Source: Lachnospiraceae bacterium
GTDB lineage: Bacteria; Bacillota; Clostridia; Lachnospirales; Lachnospiraceae
DNA: 17,834 nucleotides
Assembly (NCBI GenBank): GCA_024691065.1
Contig: JAILOA010000006.1
Span: 1-17,834 of the forward strand
Direction of reading: 5' to 3'
Positions 1 to 6,127 of the stretch are shown here, in pieces; position 1 is the stretch's first letter, and each line of letters opens with the position of its first letter. The notes beneath the pieces are model-generated. The model was not told the DNA's origin. It did not search any database and saw nothing but the letters and a program-made list of their open reading frames with translations. A program made the translations under genes and the position numbers.

Positions 1-236
1 CTACTTTTCCGTAAATTAATAAAAGTATACCTAAAGATTAATTATGTTACATTTTGATTTTTAGATATTCAATAAATTTTACACTATAATAGCAATAAAT
101 TCAAGGTTTTATCTGATTATTGACAGAACCCTAATACCTAAGTATGAGGAAAACAGGGAGATTATAAACAGTAATTTGTTATAATATAATGATAAAAACG
201 TGTTAACAAAAAATTTACAAAATGTTCATATTTGTA
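1..236. other. AT-rich intergenic stretch, no gene seen
   Basis: All frames are closed by frequent stops and I see no coding sequence or RNA gene. A perfect TTGACA lies at 120-125 with TATGAG 17 nt downstream (143-148), a possible weak promoter reading right. TATAAT words at 180-190 have no matching -35. I looked for a c-di-GMP riboswitch, since these often precede pilin genes in Clostridia, and found none of its conserved core. Confidence 0.5.
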
Positions 237-265
237 TTGACATTTTTTATAAATTAATATAAAAT
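237..265 (+). promoter_or_regulatory. Predicted sigma-A promoter of the pilin-like gene
   Basis: A perfect -35 TTGACA (237-242) is followed after 17 nt by TAAAAT (260-265), one mismatch from the -10 consensus. Transcription would start near 272, giving a leader of about 73 nt that contains the stem-loop at 298-330. Confidence 0.7.
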
Positions 266-299
266 GTTGCTATCGTTGGAAGAGGTTAGTTTTATTTAA

Positions 300-328
300 A
301 ATATCGAATGATCGGAGCGTTCGATATT
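300..328 (+). promoter_or_regulatory. Leader stem-loop upstream of the pilin-like gene
   Basis: AATATCGAA (300-308) and TTCGATATT (320-328) are perfect inverted repeats. The pairing continues inward with T309-G319 and G310-C318, giving 11 bp around a 7-nt loop. It ends 6 nt before the ribosome binding site AGAGGTGG (334-341). No U-tract follows, so it is not a terminator. It may stabilise the mRNA or affect ribosome access; that role is inference. Confidence 0.5.
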
Positions 329-345
329 ATTGTAGAGGTGGATTT

Positions 346-930
346 ATGAAAAAATTGAATAAGAAGGGTTTCTCATTAGTTGAGTTGATTATTGTTATTG
401 CTATAATGGCGATATTAGTCGGAATTGTAGCAAGTCAGGTGGTGCCATATTTAGAGAAGTCAAGGAGAGGAAAGGATTTACAACAGTTAGAGGCTGTTAA
501 TACAGCTCTTGTTGCTTCGATATCTTCTTCGCCTAAGTCAGTTCCTTCGTTTCCAAGTAATTTAAATGAAGGGCTTAAGCTTTGTGCGCCGGATGACGGT
601 GATCCGGATGGTGCTTCTTCCGGTTTGTCCGGTGATGATGCATATCCTGAGGGATGTGAGATAAGCAGGAATCTGTTTGGACTTATGGAACCGATAGACG
701 GAATGCAGGTATATAATTACGAGTTCTTTTTGGATAAATGTATCAGATTTCAGGATCATATGAAGTCCAAAGCATATTGCGGTGTTTGGGCGGGAGATCC
801 ATATGAATCTGATCCTGAGAATAACAGAGGAGTAAATGATTGTTATATACGCGTATCTCACGATTCCAGTAAGGGGCTGAGTACAACTTTTATGGTTGGA
901 CGCAGGGATTTATGTGCCGAGTCATTCTAA
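346..930 (+). CDS. Type IV pilin-like protein (prepilin N-terminal motif)
   Basis: The protein (194 aa) begins with a class III prepilin leader: MKKLNKKG, then the predicted cleavage site before F9 and the mature start FSLVELIIVIAIMAI with the conserved Glu at mature position 5. The hydrophobic helix (about residues 10-31) would anchor it in the membrane until assembly. The soluble remainder (about 160 aa) is not a family I can name. It has six cysteines (CAPD, EGCE, DKCI, YCGV, DCYI, DLCA), enough for three disulfides, and a Gly/Asp/Ser-rich stretch near residues 80-105. A GAGGTG site sits 5 nt upstream. The gene has its own promoter and terminator, and no pilus ATPase, platform protein or prepilin peptidase is in the window. 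It is probably a minor or specialised pilin/pseudopilin served by machinery encoded elsewhere. Confidence 0.85.
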   Translation: MKKLNKKGFSLVELIIVIAIMAILVGIVASQVVPYLEKSRRGKDLQQLEAVNTALVASISSSPKSVPSFPSNLNEGLKLCAPDDGDPDGASSGLSGDDAYPEGCEISRNLFGLMEPIDGMQVYNYEFFLDKCIRFQDHMKSKAYCGVWAGDPYESDPENNRGVNDCYIRVSHDSSKGLSTTFMVGRRDLCAESF

Positions 931-963
931 TGAATTACATAATCAGATAAAAGAGCTTATTTA

Positions 964-997
964 AGCGTAGCGGTTTATGGACTGCTACGCTTTTTTT
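964..997 (+). terminator. Rho-independent terminator after the pilin-like gene
   Basis: An 11-bp stem (AGCGTAGCGGT at 964-974 with ACTGCTACGCT at 981-991, one G-U) closes a 6-nt loop and runs straight into seven T residues (991-997). It lies 34 nt after the stop codon, insulating pnp from the upstream gene. Confidence 0.92.
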
Positions 998-1095
998 GTG
1001 TTAAAGTGACGGTATTATAATACAAAAAAGATATAAAACTAATTTTATCATTTTTTAATTATATTTATGAAATTTTTAAATTAGATATTTTTCTC

Positions 1096-1124
1096 TTGCT
1101 TTATAGCTAAAAAAACTATATAAT
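1096..1124 (+). promoter_or_regulatory. Predicted sigma-A promoter of pnp
   Basis: TTGCTT (1096-1101), a 17-nt spacer and a perfect TATAAT (1119-1124). The expected start site is about 1131, a few nucleotides or less before the first arm of the long leader stem (1133). The transcript would therefore begin almost directly with double-stranded RNA. Confidence 0.75.
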
Positions 1125-1130
1125 GTAGAG

Positions 1131-1385
1131 GTTGTTGTGCATAAACTTTTCGAGACTTCTGAGAAGCATTTATTACATTTATATGATTTTTTATGATATT
1201 TATGTTTTATATTTTAAGATAATGAAAGTAAATGATATTTACGGATTTATCCTGCTTAAATTATGAATGTTTCTCAGTAGTTTCGAGGAGTGTACAATGT
1301 TTTTATTTAAAGCTGCCGGGATGGTAGCAGGAAAACAAGGCTGTTTTTGCATTTAAACGGCCTTATGTACGAAAGGAGAAATGCA
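1131..1385 (+). promoter_or_regulatory. Structured pnp 5' leader with a ~36-bp long-range stem
   Basis: The left arm at 1133-1140 and 1145-1173 pairs with the right arm at 1263-1299. The inner part has 28 of 29 positions paired with one U-U mismatch. A 4-nt bulge (1141-1144) and 8 more pairs bring it to the predicted transcript 5' end. Most non-Watson-Crick positions are G-U, so pairing at the RNA level is the likely conserved property. The loop (about 1174-1262) contains GTAAAT-GAT-ATTTAC. Two further hairpins lie before the start: GCTGCC (1312-1317) with GGTAGC (1323-1328), and GGCTGTTT (1339-1346) with AAACGGCC (1355-1362). Neither is followed by a T-run. The ribosome binding site AAAGGAG is at 1372-1378. 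In Escherichia coli, RNase III cleaves a leader stem of pnp and PNPase then lowers its own expression; a similar loop here is inference. A decayed miniature inverted-repeat element is the main alternative. Confidence 0.7.
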
Positions 1386-3473
1386 ATGTCATATAAGACA
1401 TATTCTATGGAGCTTGCCGGTAGAACTCTTTCAGTGGATATAGGAAGAGTAGCAGCTCAGGCGAATGGTGCAGCCTTAATGCACTATGGTGATACTACAA
1501 TCCTCACTACCGCAACGGCTTCCGATAAGCCACGTGAGGGTATCGATTTCTTCCCTCTTTCACTTGAATTTGAGGAGAAGATGTATTCTGTAGGTAAAAT
1601 TCCGGGAGGATTTAATAAGAGAGAGGGTAAGGCTTCCGAAAATGCTGTTCTTACTGCACGTGTAATCGACAGACCTATGCGTCCTCTTTTCCCTAAGGAT
1701 TATAGAAATGATTGTTCTATAAATAACCTTGTTCTTTCCGTAGATACTCAGTGCAGACCTGAGCTTCTTGCTATGCTTGGATCTTCAATCGCTGTCAGTA
1801 TTTCGGATATCCCGTTTGATGGCCCATGTGCTACTACTCAGATGGGTCTTGTGAATGGCGAATTTATTATCAATCCAAGTCAGGAGGACTGGGATAACGG
1901 TGATTTACAGCTTACAGTAGCATCTACAGCAGAAAAGGTTATCATGATTGAAGCAGGAGCTAATGAGATTCCTGATGATGTTATGATTGATTGTATTTAT
2001 AAATGTGATGATGTAAATAAGGAAATTATCGAATTCATCAATAAGATTGTTGCCGAGGTCGGTAAACCTAAGCATGAATATACAAGCTGTGCCATTCCTG
2101 AGGAAATGTTTGCTAAGATGAAGGAAATCGTTACTCCTGAAGAGATGGAAGTAGCTGTATTCTCAGATGATAAGCAGACAAGAGAAGCTAATATTGCTGC
2201 GGTTACGGAAAAGCTTGAAGAAGCATTTGCTGATAATGAGGAATGGCTTGAAATTTTAGGAGAGGCTGTATATCAGTATCAGAAGAAGACTGTAAGAAAG
2301 ATGATTCTCAAGGATCATAAGCGTCCTGATGGTCGTGCAATCAACCAGATCAGACCACTTGCAGCTGAGGTTGATTTAATTCCTAGAGTTCATGGTTCCG
2401 CAATGTTCACACGTGGACAAACTCAGATTTGTGATATCGTAACACTTGCTCCGCTTTCAGAGAAGCAGAGAGTAGATGGTATCGATCCATTTGTAACAGA
2501 GAAGAGATATATGCACCATTATAACTTCCCTTCATACTCAGTAGGTGAGACAAAGCCTAGTCGTGGACCGGGAAGACGTGAAATCGGACATGGTGCTCTT
2601 GCAGAGAAGGCTCTTATGCCTGTAATTCCTTCAGAGGAGGAATTCCCATATACAATCCGTGCGGTTTCCGAAACATTTGAATCAAATGGTTCAACCTCAC
2701 AGGCCAGCGTTTGTGCATCTTGTATGGCACTTATGGCAGCAGGTGTTCCTATTAAGAAGCCTGTAGCAGGTATTTCCTGTGGTCTTGTAACAGGTGAGAC
2801 AGATGATGATTATCTTGTACTTACAGATATTCAGGGTCTTGAAGATTTCTTCGGAGATATGGACTTTAAGGTAGCCGGTACTCCTGATGGTATCACAGCT
2901 ATTCAGATGGATATTAAGATTCACGGTCTTACACGTCCTATCGTTGAGGAAGCAATCAGACGTACACATGAAGCACGTGATTATATCTTAAATGAAGTAA
3001 TGCTTAAATGTATCCCTGAACCTCGTAAAGAGCTTTCAGCTTACGCTCCTAAGATTAAGCAAATCTCAATCGATCCACAGAAGATCGGTGATGTTGTTGG
3101 TCAGCGTGGAAAGACTATAAATGCACTTATCGACAAAACAGGTGTTAAGATTGATATTAATGATGAGGGTATCGTATCTGTTTGCGGTGAGGACCTCAAT
3201 ATGATTAATGAAGCACTTCGTCTTATCGAAATCATTACAACCGATTTCCAGGAAGGAATGATTCTTGAAGGTGATGTTGTATCAATCAAGGAATTCGGTG
3301 CATTTGTTGAATTTGCTCCGGGTAAGGAAGGAATGGTTCACATTTCAAAGATTGCCAAGGAAAGAATCAATCATGTAGAGGATGTTCTTACTCTCGGAGA
3401 TCATGTAAGAGTTAAGTGCTTAGGCAAGGATCGTATGGGTAGAATGAGCTTCTCTATTAAGGATGCTAACTAA
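1386..3473 (+). CDS. pnp: Polyribonucleotide nucleotidyltransferase (PNPase)
   Basis: PNPase degrades RNA 3' to 5' by phosphorolysis, releasing nucleoside diphosphates, and can add tails in reverse. It works as a ring-shaped trimer in the cytoplasm. The 695-aa protein has the full layout: RNase PH core 1 (from MSYKTYSMELAGR), a helical linker, RNase PH core 2 with GDMDFKVAG (490-498) carrying catalytic aspartates, a KH domain with GQRG (572-575) and a C-terminal S1 domain (about 625-693). Length is normal. I chose ATG 1386 because AAAGGAG lies 7 nt upstream and homologues start here. An in-frame ATG at 1347 would add 13 unlikely residues and falls inside a leader hairpin. The gene is monocistronic in appearance, without rpsO next door. 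Only a weak AT-rich hairpin follows, so read-through to rplS is possible. Confidence 0.97.
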   Translation: MSYKTYSMELAGRTLSVDIGRVAAQANGAALMHYGDTTILTTATASDKPREGIDFFPLSLEFEEKMYSVGKIPGGFNKREGKASENAVLTARVIDRPMRPLFPKDYRNDCSINNLVLSVDTQCRPELLAMLGSSIAVSISDIPFDGPCATTQMGLVNGEFIINPSQEDWDNGDLQLTVASTAEKVIMIEAGANEIPDDVMIDCIYKCDDVNKEIIEFINKIVAEVGKPKHEYTSCAIPEEMFAKMKEIVTPEEMEVAVFSDDKQTREANIAAVTEKLEEAFADNEEWLEILGEAVYQYQKKTVRKMILKDHKRPDGRAINQIRPLAAEVDLIPRVHGSAMFTRGQTQICDIVTLAPLSEKQRVDGIDPFVTEKRYMHHYNFPSYSVGETKPSRGPGRREIGHGALAEKALMPVIPSEEEFPYTIRAVSETFESNGSTSQASVCASCMALMAAGVPIKKPVAGISCGLVTGETDDDYLVLTDIQGLEDFFGDMDFKVAGTPDGITAIQMDIKIHGLTRPIVEEAIRRTHEARDYILNEVMLKCIPEPRKELSAYAPKIKQISIDPQKIGDVVGQRGKTINALIDKTGVKIDINDEGIVSVCGEDLNMINEALRLIEIITTDFQEGMILEGDVVSIKEFGAFVEFAPGKEGMVHISKIAKERINHVEDVLTLGDHVRVKCLGKDRMGRMSFSIKDAN

Positions 3474-3508
3474 TTAGCTTTTAATTAAAGTTTTTTAATA
3501 AAAAAGGC

Positions 3509-3538
3509 TTGACTTAAATATATAATTTCTGTTAAACT
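3509..3538 (+). promoter_or_regulatory. Possible rplS promoter
   Basis: TTGACT (3509-3514), an 18-nt spacer and TAAACT (3533-3538). The -35 is good and the -10 is only 4/6. Position fits a leader transcript beginning near 3545. The nearby TATAAT at 3521-3526 is too close to this -35 to pair with it. Confidence 0.4.
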
Positions 3539-3544
3539 ATCAAA

Positions 3545-3692
3545 GTTGCATATTTTGTAACTAAAATTAAATAAGAGTGACATTCCGCTGTTATAAGGTA
3601 ATCAAATAATCAGATACAATCTGAAGAAAATAGAAGAGGGATTTCCTGCACTACGTATTAAGAATGTCAGCAAAATCAAGGAGGAAATAATA
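3545..3692 (+). ncRNA. L19-leader-like 5' UTR of rplS
   Basis: A closing stem TGACATTC (3578-3585) with GAATGTCA (3662-3669), 8 perfect pairs 76 nt apart, encloses an internal hairpin TCAGA (3610-3614) with TCTGA (3620-3624). The right arm ends 8 nt before the ribosome binding site AAGGAGG (3678-3684), so folding could affect initiation. A ribosomal-protein leader upstream of rplS is known in Firmicutes (the Rfam L19_leader class). Gene, position and general architecture match; I could not compare it with the covariance model. Autoregulation by L19 binding is the proposed role for that class. Confidence 0.55.
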
Positions 3693-4040
3693 ATGAACGA
3701 CATTATTAAAGCTATTGAAGATGCTCAGTTAAAGAGTGATATCACTGAGTTTAACGTTGGTGATACCGTTAAGGTTCATGCAAAGGTTATAGAAGGAACC
3801 AGAGAGCGTATTCAGGTATTCGAAGGAACAGTAATTAAGAGACAGAATGGTGGAGCTCGTGAGACATTTACCGTAAGAAAGCAGTCAAGCGGTATCGGTG
3901 TTGAAAAGACTTGGCCACTTCACTCACCAATCATTGATAAGATTGAAGTAGTTCGTAGAGGTAAAGCTAGACGTGCTAAGCTCTTCTATCTTCGTGATAG
4001 AGTTGGTAAGGCAGCTAAGGTTAAAGAATTAGTAAAATAA
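3693..4040 (+). CDS. rplS: 50S ribosomal protein L19
   Basis: L19 sits at the interface of the two ribosomal subunits in the large subunit. The 115-aa product has the whole family pattern: an N-terminal helix (MNDIIKAIEDAQLKSDI), the SH3-like barrel with FNVGDTVKVHAKVIEGTRER and FEGTVIKRQNGG, the GVEKTWPLHSP segment and a basic tail rich in RRGKARRAK. Length is typical. AAGGAGG lies 8 nt before the ATG. It is commonly next to trmD and rimM in other Firmicutes, but here it stands alone between pnp and a terminator. Confidence 0.98.
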   Translation: MNDIIKAIEDAQLKSDITEFNVGDTVKVHAKVIEGTRERIQVFEGTVIKRQNGGARETFTVRKQSSGIGVEKTWPLHSPIIDKIEVVRRGKARRAKLFYLRDRVGKAAKVKELVK

Positions 4041-4062
4041 TTATTAATACGTGAATTTACTT

Positions 4063-4125
4063 GCACCTGTTTGCTATTATGCATAAAAATGTAAAATATG
4101 CTATAGCAGGCAGGTGTTTGTTGTT
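4063..4125 (+). terminator. Terminator after rplS
   Basis: A 14-bp stem pairs CACCTGTTTGCTAT (4064-4077) with ATAGCAGGCAGGTG (4103-4116), with two G-U pairs. It continues past a small internal loop with GCATA (4081-4085) and TATGC (4097-4101). TTTGTTGTT (4117-4125) follows. The stem starts 23 nt after the stop codon. Confidence 0.85.
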
Positions 4126-4140
4126 AATAAGGAAAATCAA

Positions 4141-4370
4141 ATGTCACATAGCTTGAATTTGTGATATGAGATAATTAAATGTCACGTGGCCTGCGGATTT
4201 GTGATATGAGATAATTAAATGTCACGCGGCCGGCGGATTTGTGATATGAGATAATTAAATGTCACGTAGCCGGCGGATTTGTGATATGAGATAATTAAAT
4301 GTCACGTAGCCGGTGATATGAGATTATTTAATGTTACGAAACCAGAGCTTGTGATATATTTATATAATTT
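4141..4370. repeat. Six-unit tandem array of a ~40-bp repeat
   Basis: Units start at 4141, 4179, 4219, 4259, 4299 and 4331, with lengths 38, 40, 40, 40, 32 and about 40 bp. Each opens with ATGTCAC (ATGTTAC in the last) and ends with GTGATATGAGATAATTAA or a variant. Units 2-4 are nearly identical and differ mainly in a GC-rich core (GTGGCCTGCGG, GCGGCCGGCGG, GTAGCCGGCGG). Unit 5 has lost 8 bp of the core and unit 6 is degenerate. GTGATAT of one unit can pair with ATGTCAC of the next (7 bp with one G-U), or with the ATGTCAC of its own unit, so a transcript could fold in two registers. No frame stays open. The array lies after the rplS terminator and about 80 bp before the next gene. Function unknown. 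Confidence 0.9.
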
Positions 4371-4447
4371 AAAAAGCCATACTTTCCAGAAGTATGATAT
4401 ACAGCGTACAAGTATAAAAAGTTAATAAAAATAGGAGGTCATATAAT
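4371..4447 (+). promoter_or_regulatory. 5' region of the zinc-ribbon gene with a small hairpin
   Basis: CATACTT (4378-4384) and AAGTATG (4390-4396) form a 7-bp hairpin with a 5-nt loop and no T-run. TATAAT at 4363-4368 is a possible -10 but has no convincing -35. The ribosome binding site AGGAGG (4433-4438) lies 9 nt before the ATG at 4448. Confidence 0.35.
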
Positions 4448-5512
4448 ATGTGGTGTCCAAAATGTAAAAGTGAGTACCGTGAAGGAATTACAGAATGTAA
4501 AAGCTGCGGTGTGGCTCTTGTTGAAAATGAACCGATTGAAATGCTTGAGTTATGTGCTTTCAACGAAAAAGAGATAACTGAAAGAGTATATGAGAATCTT
4601 AAGGATTCCGAGTTGGATGATGTAAGAATGGAAGATAACGAAGACGGTACATTTTCAATATATGTACCTAAAACTCAGCAAAGAAAGGCAACCAAGCTTT
4701 TTGAAGCTATTATGGAAGCAATCACTGACGAGGAATACGAGAAGAGAAAAAATCAGGCTGCAGGCAAAAGTAAAAAGAAATCTTCCAATAAATCAGAAGA
4801 GGATCAGTATGATGATGCTGATGAGGACGATGAGGATGAAGATGAAGAGCAGGCCAGCTATGATTGGGATGCTGAAGATAAAAAGGATATAGATTCTATA
4901 TTGGAAGATGAATCTTTTGAAGAAGAAGCAGGCAGATTTGTAACCGATGAAGATGATGATCCAAGTGCTATAGTATATGAGGCTTCTACTAAGTATGATA
5001 CTATGGAAGATAAGTATAAGGATTACAAATTCTCGGGGATTACATTTATTATATTTGGTATATTAGGTGGAGTTTATCTTACTTTATCCAAGATGCAAAT
5101 TATTCCGATTCAGTATAATATAGTTGTATTTTGCTTTATTTGCGCATTGTTTGTAGGTTTTCTTGGTGTAGGTATAAAATCCATTATTTCATCTTCAAAG
5201 TATAAAGAGTTAATTCCTGAGGAACAGGAACAGATGCGTGTGGTAAATGCATGGTTAAAGGAAAATGTTACCGAAGAGGTTATCGGTGAATGGACTAATA
5301 AAGATGTAGATGAAGCTGAAAATGACTTATTTATTATGAGTCATATCAGGGCCGCACTTGCACGTGAGTTTGAGGATTATAACCGCGGACTTTTGGATAT
5401 GCTTGCAGAAGAATTCTATGAGAATTTATATGATGATTCTGAAGAATATGAGGAGTCTGATGAAGAGGAAAATTCGGAAGAGTCGGAAGAAGCTGACGAC
5501 TCCGGGCAATAA
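4448..5512 (+). CDS. Zinc-ribbon, acidic, two-TM protein of unknown function
   Basis: The protein (354 aa) is not one I can name. In order: a zinc ribbon with CPKC (C3, C6) and CKSC (C17, C20); a small alpha/beta region (about 27-95) that resembles the DUF2007 'putative signal transducing protein' fold often found after such ribbons; a highly acidic, low-complexity linker (about 100-185, runs of D/E with a short Lys-rich patch); two membrane segments (about 195-216 and 222-246); a helical domain (about 255-330); and an acidic tail (330-354). The ribbon and linker are probably cytoplasmic. AGGAGG lies 9 nt upstream. It is 70 nt upstream of acpS on the same strand. A 14-bp word (GAAGAGTCGGAAGA) in its last codons (5477-5490) recurs at 5530-5543 beyond the stop, so the acidic tail end may be a recent duplication product. 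Confidence 0.8.
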   Translation: MWCPKCKSEYREGITECKSCGVALVENEPIEMLELCAFNEKEITERVYENLKDSELDDVRMEDNEDGTFSIYVPKTQQRKATKLFEAIMEAITDEEYEKRKNQAAGKSKKKSSNKSEEDQYDDADEDDEDEDEEQASYDWDAEDKKDIDSILEDESFEEEAGRFVTDEDDDPSAIVYEASTKYDTMEDKYKDYKFSGITFIIFGILGGVYLTLSKMQIIPIQYNIVVFCFICALFVGFLGVGIKSIISSSKYKELIPEEQEQMRVVNAWLKENVTEEVIGEWTNKDVDEAENDLFIMSHIRAALAREFEDYNRGLLDMLAEEFYENLYDDSEEYEESDEEENSEESEEADDSGQ

Positions 5513-5582
5513 TCGGACGGAACAAATCTGAAGAGTCGGAAGAACCGGGTAGTTTAGATAAAAGACAGAAAGGGATGAAGGT

Positions 5583-5987
5583 ATGTTATTTGGTATTGGG
5601 ACAGATATAATTGATGTAGAACGCCTTACGAAGCCCTTTAAGAAAAAAGGAGTTCAGAGGCTGTTTACGGATAAGGAACTTGATTATATATGGGTCAATG
5701 GATCGGGAAGCTCTGCTTTTATGAAGGCTGCAGGTAATTATGCTGCAAAAGAGGCCGTAGTTAAGGCATTTGGAACCGGATTTGTGGGAATGAATCCCTG
5801 CGATATAGAGGTTCTTCGTCATGAGAGCGGTGCACCTTATGTAAGGCTTTATAGGGGTGCAAAAAAGTTTGCCAAGGAAAATAATATTACAAGAATTATG
5901 GTTTCAATAAGTAACCTCAAGGATTATGCTATTGCTATATCTGTTATTGAAAATGATCCTGTGGAAGATGAGGATACAGAGGCTTAG
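5583..5987 (+). CDS. acpS: Holo-[acyl-carrier-protein] synthase
   Basis: AcpS transfers 4'-phosphopantetheine from coenzyme A to a serine of apo-acyl carrier protein, activating it for fatty acid synthesis. The 134-aa protein shows the family signatures: GIGTDIIDVERL (4-15) with the Mg-binding D8, and AAKEAVVKAFGTGF with the second Mg ligand E57, followed by the conserved region around VRLYRGAKKFA. It is slightly longer than the usual 120 aa or so because of an acidic C-terminal tail (NDPVEDEDTEA). An AAAGGG site (5569-5574) lies 8 nt before the ATG. The gene stands ahead of nnrD and alr, a neighbourhood seen in many Firmicutes. Confidence 0.95.
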   Translation: MLFGIGTDIIDVERLTKPFKKKGVQRLFTDKELDYIWVNGSGSSAFMKAAGNYAAKEAVVKAFGTGFVGMNPCDIEVLRHESGAPYVRLYRGAKKFAKENNITRIMVSISNLKDYAIAISVIENDPVEDEDTEA

Positions 5988-6043
5988 AATTATATAATAT
6001 ATAGAATTCTATCAAATAATCAAGTGATTACACGGGGCTAATG

Positions 6044-6119
6044 AAGGTTTAAATTCGGAAATTACCTTTTATGGTTTATAAAAGGTTTAAATTCGGGAAT
6101 TACCTTTTATGGCTTATGG
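6044..6119. repeat. 38-bp tandem duplication before nnrD
   Basis: Two direct copies, 6044-6081 and 6082-6119, match at 34 of 38 positions; both contain AAGGTTTAAATTCGG and AATTACCTTTTATGG. Each copy carries an ATG (6071 and 6109), and these are in different frames. Neither has a good ribosome binding site. The real nnrD site GGAGG (6118-6122) overlaps the end of copy 2. The upstream gap also has a perfect 12-bp palindrome ATAGAATTCTAT at 6001-6012. Confidence 0.85.
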
Positions 6120-6127
6120 AGGCTTAT

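Noticed and set aside
266..345. c-di-GMP riboswitch ahead of the pilin gene
   Set aside because: The leader is only about 73 nt and lacks the conserved aptamer segments; only a simple hairpin is present.
1133..1299. Miniature inverted-repeat transposable element
   Set aside because: Considered because of terminal inverted arms, but there is no clear target duplication and mismatches favour G-U pairs; kept only as the alternative explanation.
931..1385. rpsO (ribosomal protein S15) upstream of pnp
   Set aside because: It is the common neighbour, but no frame in the gap codes for an S15-like protein.
1347..1385. Upstream ATG start for pnp
   Set aside because: No ribosome binding site, lies within a leader hairpin, and the 13 extra residues do not resemble PNPase.
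2697..2969. Minus-strand open frame within pnp (and similar frames in other genes)
   Set aside because: Shadow frames opposite well-supported genes, with no ribosome binding site or recognisable product.
3474..3508. Strong pnp terminator
   Set aside because: The AT-rich stretch has T-runs but only a very weak A/T stem, so a terminator is not supported.
4141..4370. CRISPR array
   Set aside because: Units are contiguous near-identical 40-mers. The short 'core' that varies (about 11 bp, similar between units) is not a spacer, and no cas gene is nearby.
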